In this document: one piece after another, positions 36,503-44,384 of the stretch
Position numbering within the stretch: position 1 is the stretch's first letter
Layout of the letters: the number at the start of each line of letters is the position of its first letter
NCBI RefSeq assembly: GCF_002943425.1
Contig: NZ_PTRA01000001.1
Coordinates: 992,001-1,056,000, forward strand
Direction of reading: 5' to 3'
Source of the DNA: Siphonobacter curvatus
GTDB taxonomy: Bacteria; Bacteroidota; Bacteroidia; Cytophagales; Spirosomataceae
Length of the DNA stretch: 64,000 nucleotides
Program-made: the position numbers and the translations under genes
Notes under the pieces: model-generated
Seen by the model: the letters and a program-made list of their open reading frames with translations, nothing else
The model's database searches: none
Told to the model about the DNA's origin: nothing

Positions 36503-36802
36503 ATGACTGGAATTTTTATTATTGCCGCCGTTTCTTTGATCGTTAGTTACCTGATTTTTCTGACCTGGCTACTAACTAAAACAAAGCGTAAATGCGAATG
36601 CCGCGAGTGTAAAACGTCTATCCACGTTGAACGAAATGGGCGTCCGGAACTAGTGAAGAAGTTAGCGGGTTTCTTGCCCTTAAAGTATTACCGGTGTCGG
36701 CATTGTTCGAATACGTTCTTTCTTTTTGAGAATGTTCCGGATAATGAACCCGTACGAATGAAAGCACGTCGGTCGAGATCGGCCTCTGTCACCAGTATCT
36801 AA
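36503..36802 (+). CDS. Small membrane-anchored zinc-ribbon protein
   Basis: A 99-residue protein with one N-terminal membrane helix (about residues 4-25) followed by a cytoplasmic zinc-ribbon-like domain: CECREC at 31-36 and CRHC at 65-68. The C-terminus is basic and Ser-rich. The cysteine spacing (CxCxxC about 30 residues before CxxC) suggests one bound zinc. I know no named family. It is a short stand-alone unit between terminators. It could be a regulatory or redox-linked membrane protein, but nothing in the context points to a pathway. Confidence 0.7.
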   Translation: MTGIFIIAAVSLIVSYLIFLTWLLTKTKRKCECRECKTSIHVERNGRPELVKKLAGFLPLKYYRCRHCSNTFFLFENVPDNEPVRMKARRSRSASVTSI

Positions 36803-36821
36803 AATACTTCTTGAGTACACC

Positions 36822-36862
36822 AAAAGCGGCAAGCCTTTCCACCAAAAAGGTTTGCCGCTTTT
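36822..36862 (+). terminator. Intrinsic terminator after small zinc-ribbon gene
   Basis: An 11-bp stem (36822-36832 with 36852-36862) plus an inner CCTTT/AAAGG helix is followed by T residues. Confidence 0.85.
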
Positions 36863-36988
36863 TCGTAAATACTGTATAGCTTCCTAATTTACGGGCTAGT
36901 AGTCAATCGAAGCGGACTCTTCGACTGTTCTGCCCACTTGTAACTTCCCTGATGGACCTATTGACGGATAATCTAACCGGATGAATGT

Positions 36989-38602
36989 ATGGAGAATATA
37001 GAAATCATTGTTTTACTACTCTTTGGGGTTTCGTTTCTGACGGTAGTGAGTGCTCGTAGGAATTTTCCGCTTCCTATTGCTCTGATCATTGTGGGTTTAC
37101 TGATTAGCTTTATTCCCGGACTACCCGTCATTATTCTGGATCCTGAACTGGTCTTCTTTGTCTTTTTGCCGCCACTGCTTTATGAAGCCGCCTGGAAAGC
37201 CAGTTGGCACGAATTCAAAGCCAATATTCGACCGATCACCATGGCTGCCGTTGGGCTGGTTGTCTTTACAACCTTGTGTGTTGGCTGGGCCGTACATAGC
37301 CTTATTGATGGCATTAGCTGGGCGGAGGCTTTTTTGCTGGGTGCTATCGTTTCACCGCCCGATGCCGTAGCGGCTACTTCGGTTACGAAAGGATTGGGAC
37401 TGAGCCCGAGGATTATCAGTATTCTCGAAGGAGAAAGTTTGCTCAATGATGCCAGCGGATTGATTGTGTATCGCTACGCGTTGGCGGCCATTCTTACCGG
37501 GGCGTTCAATATTTGGGAAGCTGGCTACCAATTTCTGCTGGTAGTCGGTATCGGCGTAGGGATTGGATTAGGCATTGGCTATACGTTGTACCTGATCCAC
37601 AAAAATTTCGTTACTGAAGCCCTAGCCGATGTCTCTCTTACCTTTTTAACGCCCTTTGCTTCGTATTTGTTAGCTGAGCACTTTCACGGTTCAGGCGTAC
37701 TGGCTGTAGTAACTACGGGTCTGTATTTGTCTTATCGTTCGGCGGATATGTTCACGACCGATTCGCGGGTACAGACTTATGCCGTGTGGGAATTTGTGGG
37801 TTTTATTCTGAATGGATTAATTTTCATTCTATTGGGCTTACAAATGAAAATGGTACTGGCAGACCTGGATTCGCTGACCACGCACGGAATCTGGGTACTG
37901 ATTGGTTATGGTCTGGTGGTAAGTGTAGTGGTGATTCTAGTGCGATTTATCTGGCTCACGCCCGCCGCCATTTTGCCCCGCCAGCTTTTTAACCGACATA
38001 ACGAACGCGAACTCTTTGATCGGCGTAATCTGGTGGTCATTGGCTGGTCGGGCATGCGGGGGGTGGTGTCAATGGCTATTGCTTTATCAATTCCGTTAAC
38101 CTTACCCAACGGTGACCTGTTTCCTAACCGAAATCTGGTAATTTTTCTGACGTTCTGCGTGATTATCGTGACGCTGGTGGCTCAGGGACTAACCTTGCCC
38201 TGGGTGATTCGTAAACTGAAAATGCCCCGATATTCCATATTGGCCGAAGAATACGAGGTACGCAGTCGGGTACTGAGTGCGGTCATGACGCATATTGAGG
38301 AAAACATGAGCGATGTGGATGACGTGGTACTCAAACGCATCAAAAGCAGCTACCAAAACCGGTTTGAACGCTTGCAACATACGGAGCTTCCCCTACCTGA
38401 GAAGGAACAGAAATTTTCGGAAACACCGGCTTTGCGGATTTTTAACCTATTTTCCCGGGTACAATTAGAAGTGATCGACGTGGAGCGTAGTATTCTTCAA
38501 CAACTACACCGCGAGGGTAAAAGCAACGAAGAGGTACTCCGGAAAATTGAATCGGAATTGGATATTGAGGAAACTCGTCTTCAGATTGAATTAGTGAAAT
38601 AA
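36989..38602 (+). CDS. Na+/H+ antiporter (CPA1 family)
   Basis: Inner-membrane cation/proton antiporter of the CPA1 family, 537 residues. About 11-12 helices occupy residues 1-410, followed by a cytoplasmic C-terminal helical tail of about 125 residues. The ion-binding region has GAIVSPPDAVAATSV near 117-131 and GESLLNDASGLIVYRYAL near 147-164, where the two acidic residues of ion exchange are expected. WSGMRGVVSMAIALSIPL near 352-369 is also typical. It would help pH and sodium homeostasis. It is bounded by a bidirectional terminator shared with porP. Confidence 0.93.
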   Translation: MENIEIIVLLLFGVSFLTVVSARRNFPLPIALIIVGLLISFIPGLPVIILDPELVFFVFLPPLLYEAAWKASWHEFKANIRPITMAAVGLVVFTTLCVGWAVHSLIDGISWAEAFLLGAIVSPPDAVAATSVTKGLGLSPRIISILEGESLLNDASGLIVYRYALAAILTGAFNIWEAGYQFLLVVGIGVGIGLGIGYTLYLIHKNFVTEALADVSLTFLTPFASYLLAEHFHGSGVLAVVTTGLYLSYRSADMFTTDSRVQTYAVWEFVGFILNGLIFILLGLQMKMVLADLDSLTTHGIWVLIGYGLVVSVVVILVRFIWLTPAAILPRQLFNRHNERELFDRRNLVVIGWSGMRGVVSMAIALSIPLTLPNGDLFPNRNLVIFLTFCVIIVTLVAQGLTLPWVIRKLKMPRYSILAEEYEVRSRVLSAVMTHIEENMSDVDDVVLKRIKSSYQNRFERLQHTELPLPEKEQKFSETPALRIFNLFSRVQLEVIDVERSILQQLHREGKSNEEVLRKIESELDIEETRLQIELVK

Positions 38603-38624
38603 CGTAAAGATTCCACTCAATCGC

Positions 38625-38666
38625 AAACGTAAGAAGCCAGGGAGAAAACCCTGGCTTCTTACGTTT
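38625..38666. terminator. Bidirectional terminator between antiporter and porP/sprF genes
   Basis: An 18-bp perfect stem (38625-38642 with 38649-38666) lies between convergent genes and has flanking T/A tracts. Confidence 0.88.
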
Positions 38667-38698
38667 AATCCCTCGAAAGCTCACCGATATCATTGTTT

Positions 38699-39586
38699 CT
38701 AAAAATACCGCATCTGCCCGACTTTTCCCGTTCCATGATCAAGCTCGTACCGTAGGAAAAACTGCCAGATCGTACTTTCCTGCGTACTGAAACTAAAATC
38801 GCCGCTGTGAGGAGCGTTAAAATCGTAACTGGCTCCGACCCGAAAACGATCGCCAAGTTGTACTTCCGCCGTTCCTAAAATGCCATCTCTACCGCCGAGG
38901 GTCTGGAGCGTACTCTGGTACCAAACGCCAACGCCTACGTTTTTGTACCAAAACGTCGCATTGACATCCGCTTTCGTTTGAAACCCAAGGCCGGGATTCT
39001 GGCCCCGCACCAGCGTGGCGGCCTTTAGTTTCCATTCTTCCGTCAGCGAGAATACGTAGCCAGCCGTTAGGAAAATTGGTTTAGCTGTAGAGTAATAGTG
39101 CGTTTGATTTACTAAGTTTTGAGCCGACAGACCCACGTAGTACACGGGCGTTTTGTACTGAACACCTAAGCCCAAAGTGAAGGGATACGCATTATTGCCC
39201 ACAAAATTGTTAGGGAGTACGACTTGCGTAATGCCCATTTGCACGCCCGCCGAAAGAATTTCGTTTTCGGAGATCCGGTGCCGATACGCGGCCGTTCCGT
39301 AGAAACCTACGGAAGCAATGGAATACGGGTCGCGAAAAGCTTGGAAACCGAGAGCCCAGTTTTCACCCACCGGGCTATCCACCGTGAAATACTGCGAACT
39401 ATACGTGTTTTGGAACTGTACCGAACGGCGTCGGTTGAGAAAGGTCATGCTGGTCAAGTCACGCGTACCCGCGTAGGCTGGATTAATGGCCAGTTGACTA
39501 AATGGATAGCTACTGTAGGTGCCTTCCATCTGAGCCGAAGCCATCTGGCAGACTAGCAGGAAGACCAAAAATAGAAGTGATCGCAT
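38699..39586 (-). CDS. PorP/SprF family type IX secretion membrane protein
   Basis: Outer-membrane beta-barrel of the PorP/SprF family, 295 residues, with a signal peptide (residues 1-18, ending ASA). The mature protein begins near MEGTYSSYPFSQLAINPAYAGTRD, where the AINPAYAG motif is diagnostic. SprF-like proteins work with particular cell-surface T9SS substrates, and PorP is part of the secretion machinery. No GldKLMN or SprE gene is adjacent, so this copy more probably serves a partner substrate. The partner is not in the immediate neighbourhood; the secreted protein at 51.6 kb is a possible but distant one. Confidence 0.92.
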   Translation of the reverse strand: MRSLLFLVFLLVCQMASAQMEGTYSSYPFSQLAINPAYAGTRDLTSMTFLNRRRSVQFQNTYSSQYFTVDSPVGENWALGFQAFRDPYSIASVGFYGTAAYRHRISENEILSAGVQMGITQVVLPNNFVGNNAYPFTLGLGVQYKTPVYYVGLSAQNLVNQTHYYSTAKPIFLTAGYVFSLTEEWKLKAATLVRGQNPGLGFQTKADVNATFWYKNVGVGVWYQSTLQTLGGRDGILGTAEVQLGDRFRVGASYDFNAPHSGDFSFSTQESTIWQFFLRYELDHGTGKVGQMRYF

Positions 39587-39783
39587 AGTTAGTTAGGTGA
39601 GTATGGGAAAGCGAAAGTAAGGAAGGCGGGCGAGAAATACAGAATCGTCTTTCGAAGAAGTACACAATGCAGGCGTGCTTTATTCCCGTTGGTGCACCGA
39701 ATGTGCGGATTCATCCGAACAAGATGGCAGAAGCAAAGCAAGAAGAGAAATTTTGTCGCTTCAACGCTCAATTAATTCATGCC

Positions 39784-40491
39784 ATGAAATTGTATGCATT
39801 TGTACTGCTTTTGTTCGTAACTACTCTGTTTTCCTGTAATCGCTGGGAGGACGTTTGCCCGTATGACGAAACCACTGCAGAATACGGTCTAACGAATTTC
39901 GATCGCCTTCGAATGGGTAATGCATTTAAGGTACGGGTCGTACCAGGAAACACGTACCGAATTGTAGCCCGAGGTCATCGCAGCGACGTTCAGGATCTGA
40001 GCGTGAAGAAGGTGAATGACAATCTAGAAATTAGTTACAACCATTGGACTCGCAATCGGAAACACCCGATGGAAATCGAAATTACAATGCCAGCTTTGGA
40101 GAAGGTCGAGTTTTCGGGAGCTGTCAATGCCCGCGTTTGGGGCTTTGAGGACGCAGAAGATTTGGAAGTGGAGCTTTCGGGGGCGTCAGAACTAGCGTTT
40201 ACGGGTCATACCGAACGCCTGCAGGCAGATCTTTCGGGAGCGAGTCGTCTCGATCTGGAAGGTACTACCGAACAACTCGACGTTGAATGCTCCGGAGCCT
40301 CTAAACTTCGAGCCTATCAGTATCCCAGCAAACAGGCTAAACTAGATTTATCGGGAGCGAGTGATGCCCAAATTTCCGTAGCGGAACAGCTCATTTGTAA
40401 AGCAAGCGGAGCCAGTTCGTTACGTTACCGGGGGAATCCCCGTACTAATCTGGATCTGTCCGGAGGTAGTACGGTTTCGCAGGATAACTAG
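39784..40491 (+). CDS. DUF2807 (head GIN domain) lipoprotein
   Basis: A putative lipoprotein of 235 residues from the ATG at 39784: a signal peptide with lipobox LFSC (Cys near residue 18), then a beta-helix of DUF2807 type. The repeated SGA(S) turns at VEFSGAVNA, VELSGASELA, ADLSGASRLD, VECSGASKLR, LDLSGASDAQ and KASGASSLR mark successive coils. DUF2807 proteins are thought to be envelope adhesins or auto-transporter-like; the function is unproven. A longer in-frame start at 39667 is not supported. It is followed by a hairpin and then by the LytS-type kinase gene. Confidence 0.88.
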   Translation: MKLYAFVLLLFVTTLFSCNRWEDVCPYDETTAEYGLTNFDRLRMGNAFKVRVVPGNTYRIVARGHRSDVQDLSVKKVNDNLEISYNHWTRNRKHPMEIEITMPALEKVEFSGAVNARVWGFEDAEDLEVELSGASELAFTGHTERLQADLSGASRLDLEGTTEQLDVECSGASKLRAYQYPSKQAKLDLSGASDAQISVAEQLICKASGASSLRYRGNPRTNLDLSGGSTVSQDN

Positions 40492-40520
40492 TCCTTCAAA
40501 ATAAAAAATTAAAATTTATA

Positions 40521-40575
40521 CGAAGCCTTTGCAACGCCGTACCGACTTCTGCGGTATTGGGTTGCAAAGGCTTCG
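40521..40575 (+). terminator. Long hairpin terminator between DUF2807 and LytS-type kinase genes
   Basis: A 15-bp perfect stem (40521-40535 with 40561-40575) with a structured 25-base loop is followed by GCTTTTAAA. It probably ends the DUF2807 transcript. Confidence 0.7.
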
Positions 40576-40675
40576 GCTTTTAAACCGTCGAGAAAACCAG
40601 TGTACTCATCGCTGGATTTGGGTTTTCGGCCTCCGAAAACAGGATTATGACAAAATCATTGTTGGTATTGAGGAC

Positions 40676-41707
40676 ATGAACGCACCGTTTGCGATACGAA
40701 TTTCAGAAGCCCGCCGAATGCTATTACAACTAGTATTCTGGTGCCTGTTTATATTCTGGCCGCTGATCTTCCGGTCGTCGACCGTTCGCGTACGACGGTT
40801 TCATCAACCGCCCGACCCGGTGTATATGGTCGCTTTAAATGCACTGGCCGTACTTTTCTTTTACCTCAATACTCGAATTCTGATTCCTCGATTTCTGGAG
40901 AAAAAAGGACTGAGCTTCTATCTACTGACAGTGGCGGGGTGTGGCCTGGTGATGGTACTGCTTTCCATGCAACTACGCTCGCTGGCATTCAAGGCTGATT
41001 TGACGGACGTACGCTTCATCACCGGAACTATCTTTCCGGTACTCTTCATCTTTTCGATTAGCACTACGTATAAAGTGCTGAATGATTTTCATCGACGGCA
41101 GCAGTTGGAAAAGGAACGGGAAAACGAGAGATTGAAGTCCGAGCTGAGTTTCCTGCGGTCGCAGATCAGTCCGCACTTCCTGTTTAATATTCTCAACAGC
41201 ATCGTCTCGCTGGCCCGATTCAAGCCCGAATCGGTAGAACCCGCTACAATTCAACTGGCGGAGCTAATGCGATACATGCTGTACGAATCGGACGAAGCCA
41301 AAGTGCCGATGGATCAGGAAATTCGGTACCTCCGCAGTTACATCGATCTGCAAACCTTACGGCTGGGAAAGAAGGTACAGATTGAACTGGATCTGGGGCC
41401 CGTTGCCGGTAATCATTGCATCGAACCGATGTTACTGATTCCCTTCGTGGAAAATGCTTTTAAGCACGGAATCGGCATGATTACCCGCCCAGCTATTCAG
41501 TTGCATCTACATATTAACGAGCGTACCCTCTATTTTCTGGTAAAAAACAAAGTCAGTATGCAACCCGACGACCCCAAAGATCATCATTCGGGTATAGGGT
41601 TGAAAAACGTTGAACGTCGGCTTAATCTGCTGTACCCCAATCATGATCTTCAGATTCGGGAACGCGAGGGTTGGTACGAGGTTCAGTTAACTCTTGAATT
41701 GTCATGA
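40676..41707 (+). CDS. LytS/YpdA-type sensor histidine kinase
   Basis: Membrane histidine kinase of the His_kinase (PF06580) group, 343 residues from the ATG at 40676. There are four membrane helices (about 18-33, 52-70, 82-99 and 115-131), a short coiled linker, then the phosphoacceptor His167 in QISPHFLFN. The ATP-binding domain has LLIPFVENAFKHG near 258-270 and GIGLKNVERRL near 307-317. It has no periplasmic sensor domain, so the membrane segment itself may sense. Its stop overlaps the start of the LytTR regulator by 4 bases (ATGA), so they are co-translated. Confidence 0.93.
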   Translation: MNAPFAIRISEARRMLLQLVFWCLFIFWPLIFRSSTVRVRRFHQPPDPVYMVALNALAVLFFYLNTRILIPRFLEKKGLSFYLLTVAGCGLVMVLLSMQLRSLAFKADLTDVRFITGTIFPVLFIFSISTTYKVLNDFHRRQQLEKERENERLKSELSFLRSQISPHFLFNILNSIVSLARFKPESVEPATIQLAELMRYMLYESDEAKVPMDQEIRYLRSYIDLQTLRLGKKVQIELDLGPVAGNHCIEPMLLIPFVENAFKHGIGMITRPAIQLHLHINERTLYFLVKNKVSMQPDDPKDHHSGIGLKNVERRLNLLYPNHDLQIREREGWYEVQLTLELS

Positions 41708-42417
41708 ACAAAATTCGCTGCGTAGCCGTGGACGACGAGCCACTAGCTCTGGAGTTACTGGCCGATAACATTCGGAAAGTGCCCTACCTGGAACTGGTTG
41801 CCACCTGTGAAGATGCCCTGGAAACGCTGGAAGTACTCCAGAAAGAAGCCATCGATCTGGTGTTTATGGACATTCAGATGCCCGGATTGACGGGAACCCA
41901 ATTTTTGAAATCCTTGCAACAGCGACCGCAGGTCATTTTTGTAACGGCCTATGAGCAATACGCCCTGGAAGGTTTCAACCTCAACGTACTGGATTATTTA
42001 CTCAAACCCGTACCACTGACGCGATTTTTGCAGGCGGCCGAAAAAGCAAAGGAGTATTTCGCCCGCACCCCCAGTATGGGGCCGTCGCAGGAGGAACATT
42101 TTTTCGTGCATGCGGATTATTCACTGGTAAAAATTCAGATTCCTACCATTCTATACATTGAAGGACTGAAAGATTACGTGAAGATTCATACGACTGTACA
42201 CGCCCGTCCGGTCATTACACGGATGACGCTTAAAAACCTGGAAGAGCTTTTGCCCGCTCCGGCTTTTATGCGGGTACATCGCTCGTATATCGTGGCTACC
42301 GAACGGGTGGATGCCATACGTAAACTGAAACTCACCGTTGCCGGAAACAGTATTCCCATGAGTGAACAGTACGTGCCGCAGATCTACGAGACCTTGCAGG
42401 TGAACAAACACGAGTAG
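41704..42417 (+). CDS. LytTR-type response regulator
   Basis: Transcriptional regulator with an N-terminal receiver and a C-terminal LytTR DNA-binding domain, 237 residues. The phosphoacceptor is Asp56 in VFMDIQMPG; Lys near 102 (YLLKPV) completes the pocket. The LytTR domain begins near residue 135, with YIEGLKDYVKIHT and FMRVHRSYIVAT. It forms a two-component pair with the overlapping upstream LytS-type kinase. The adjacent 580-base leader and Kelch/DUF4907/DUF4270 operon are plausible targets, but this is inferred from position only. Confidence 0.95.
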   Translation: MNKIRCVAVDDEPLALELLADNIRKVPYLELVATCEDALETLEVLQKEAIDLVFMDIQMPGLTGTQFLKSLQQRPQVIFVTAYEQYALEGFNLNVLDYLLKPVPLTRFLQAAEKAKEYFARTPSMGPSQEEHFFVHADYSLVKIQIPTILYIEGLKDYVKIHTTVHARPVITRMTLKNLEELLPAPAFMRVHRSYIVATERVDAIRKLKLTVAGNSIPMSEQYVPQIYETLQVNKHE

Positions 42418-42998
42418 AAAGAAATATTGGTAAGATTCGTTTCAGACGTACACGATAGGCGGGTAGGAAGCCGTTAGTAATGAAGTTAATTTCGGCGACT
42501 CGCGGCTTTTTAGGAAATTCCTTGAAAAATAAAGTGAAAAATCGGAATGAATTCAGGAATTAAATAATTAGGAAATAAGCGGAGGAATACGGCCTTGGAT
42601 CATAAAGACCGCGGTTTTTACCCTTGAAATCCGGGTTTTTCGGCAAAAGTGCTTGAACAAGCGTGCTGAAAAAGCTTCGCGTTTGGTTCAGCTTTTCGAC
42701 TAGCCATTTTATTTCCTAGAAATAGACCTCTATTTTTGCGTTTTTATTGGGCGGAAAAGCTGGTACGCCAACAGAAACGACCCGAACAAGAATCAGACGT
42801 AAGCAGTCATTTTAAATAATCCCGGATCAGAACATGGAAGGTCATTTTGAATACGGACGACAAACAGACCTCCACGGATTCATTAATCAAACTTTATTCT
42901 CATACCGCTAATCATTCATGAAACGGTTTGAATTTTCTATGATGTCTCTTTTTTCAAATCCCACCTCTGTGCGTAGTACTTCTCGCGGATTCCGGTCA
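42418..42998. other. Long leader region before Kelch operon
   Basis: About 580 bases without a convincing gene. It holds several hairpin-like runs: an AAGCCG/CGGCTTTTT pair near 42468-42510 that may end the LytTR transcript, and a GCTGAA/TTCAGC pair near 42665-42692 followed by CTTTTCG. A TATTTTTG box at 42731-42738 may be the -7 element of the Kelch operon. An in-frame ATG at 42918 would extend the Kelch reading frame into this region. I found no clear tandem repeat typical of LytTR operators. Confidence 0.45.
42731..42738 (+). promoter_or_regulatory. Possible -7 box of Kelch operon
   Basis: TATTTTTG fits TAnnTTTG; the -33 element is not obvious. It would leave a leader of about 250 bases. 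Confidence 0.3.
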
Positions 42999-44000
42999 AT
43001 GAACCGTTCCTTAATTGCCATTGCCGGTCTGGCGGTCCTGGGTTTTTCCTGCAAGGATAGTAATAACGATGAAAACGTGATGGGCAACTGGCGGGCTGAA
43101 TCTCCTTTTGAAGGGGTAGCTCGGAGTGGTGCCGCTAGCTTTGTCATCGATACCGCCGCCTACATATCAACAGGTTCGGATAATAATAACAACCGCTTGG
43201 CGGATTTATGGCAATATAACGGACGTACGTGGACCCAGAAAGCCAACTTCCCCGGTGCTGGCCGAACGGGTGCTACTGGTTTTGCCGTTGCCGGCAAAGG
43301 TTACGTAGGCTTAGGCCAGCCTCAGGGTGGTGTGTACGTGAAGGATTTTTACTCGTACGATCCAACGTCCAATAAATGGACTAAGATTGCGGATTATATG
43401 GGAACGGGCCGTGTAGGAACGGTTTCGTTTAGCGTTAACAACAAAGGTTACGTAGGTACGGGTTTCGACGGTAACAACCTGAATGACTTATATTCCTACA
43501 ACCCTACAGCAGCAACTTGGACGAAGGAAAACAGTTTTCCGGGTGCCAAACGTGAAGGTGCGGTAGCCATGGTAATTAATAATATGGTTTACGTGGGTAC
43601 GGGTACGGGTAACGCTCAGACGTTACGTGATTGGTGGGAATTCAACCCCACGAGTGGAATCTGGACCCAGAAGAAGGATTTTACGACGGATCAATCGGCT
43701 ATCATGCGTAGTTATGCCAGCTCGTTTGTTATCAATAATAAAGGCTATTTATTGATGGGTGTCACTACTACTACTGATACAAAAATATGGAGTTATGATG
43801 CAGCTACAGATACCTGGGCTTCTGATTACGAGTATGGTAACTCTAACAATAAATTTAGAGCTGCTCCTAGTGGTCGCTCACGAGCAGTAAGCTTCAGCAT
43901 GAAAAACTTAGGATACATTGCGACGGGTGCTTCCGGGTCAACCCGATTAGACGATATTTATTCCTTTGATCCTTCTGTTGCTCGTGAGGTAGTTGAGTAA
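42999..44000 (+). CDS. Kelch-repeat lipoprotein
   Basis: A predicted lipoprotein from the ATG at 42999: signal peptide with lipobox LGFSC (Cys near residue 18), then a beta-propeller of about six Kelch repeats of some 48 residues. Each has a G-x-G-x turn and W-x-x-K/E-x-F; examples are YVGLGQPQGG, KGYVGTGFDGNN and VYVGTGTGNA. The longer frame from 42918 adds 27 residues without signal features; I treat it as less likely. It is the first gene of an operon with DUF4907 (10 bases downstream) and DUF4270. Kelch propellers bind proteins or glycans; the ligand is unknown. Confidence 0.85.
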   Translation: MNRSLIAIAGLAVLGFSCKDSNNDENVMGNWRAESPFEGVARSGAASFVIDTAAYISTGSDNNNNRLADLWQYNGRTWTQKANFPGAGRTGATGFAVAGKGYVGLGQPQGGVYVKDFYSYDPTSNKWTKIADYMGTGRVGTVSFSVNNKGYVGTGFDGNNLNDLYSYNPTAATWTKENSFPGAKREGAVAMVINNMVYVGTGTGNAQTLRDWWEFNPTSGIWTQKKDFTTDQSAIMRSYASSFVINNKGYLLMGVTTTTDTKIWSYDAATDTWASDYEYGNSNNKFRAAPSGRSRAVSFSMKNLGYIATGASGSTRLDDIYSFDPSVAREVVE

Positions 44001-44010
44001 GCCTAAAGCT

Positions 44011-44325
44011 ATGCGTAACAAACGTATCTGGTGGCTGTTAGGAATACTCATTCTGTTGGCAGGCGTATACTATTGGCGAATGACCTATGCCTTTGAAGTA
44101 CGCGTGTTTGAAACCACAAAAGGATGGGGTTATCAGATCGAACAGGGAGGAAAGCCCTTTATTCACCAGCCAATCATTCCGGGTATCGTAGGAGAGCAGG
44201 GCTTTGCTACAGCCGAACAAGCTCAAAAGGCGGGAGATCTGGTGGTGGAAAAAATCAAGAACGGCCAATTTCCTCCTTCGCTTACTACCGAAGATTTAAA
44301 GGGCATTGGTGTAGAAATACCTTAA
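44011..44325 (+). CDS. DUF4907 domain protein
   Basis: A 104-residue protein: one N-terminal membrane helix or uncleaved signal (about residues 5-23, WWLLGILILLAGVYYW), then the DUF4907 domain with GWGYQIEQGGKPFIHQPIIP near 42-62 and FATAEQAQKAGDLVVEKI near 70-87. The function is unknown. The ATG at 44011 follows the Kelch stop by 10 bases; the TTG at 43993 would overlap it. The gene lies between a Kelch lipoprotein and a DUF4270 lipoprotein, an association I have seen repeatedly in Cytophagales. Envelope location is inferred. Confidence 0.85.
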   Translation: MRNKRIWWLLGILILLAGVYYWRMTYAFEVRVFETTKGWGYQIEQGGKPFIHQPIIPGIVGEQGFATAEQAQKAGDLVVEKIKNGQFPPSLTTEDLKGIGVEIP

Positions 44326-44336
44326 GGAATTAGAAC

Positions 44337-44362
44337 GGGAGCGGGATCAAATGCCCGCTCCC
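44337..44362 (+). terminator. Intercistronic hairpin between DUF4907 and DUF4270 genes
   Basis: A 9-bp perfect stem (44337-44345 with 44354-44362) followed by TGTTTATT. The weak T-tract suggests partial termination or 3'-end protection that could lower DUF4270 expression. Confidence 0.55.
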
Positions 44363-44384
44363 TGTTTATTCGATAAACTATTCA

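Noticed and set aside
42918-42998. Longer N-terminus of the Kelch protein beginning at 42918
   Set aside because: The extra 27 residues lack signal-peptide properties and precede a complete lipoprotein signal starting at 42999; still possible but less likely.
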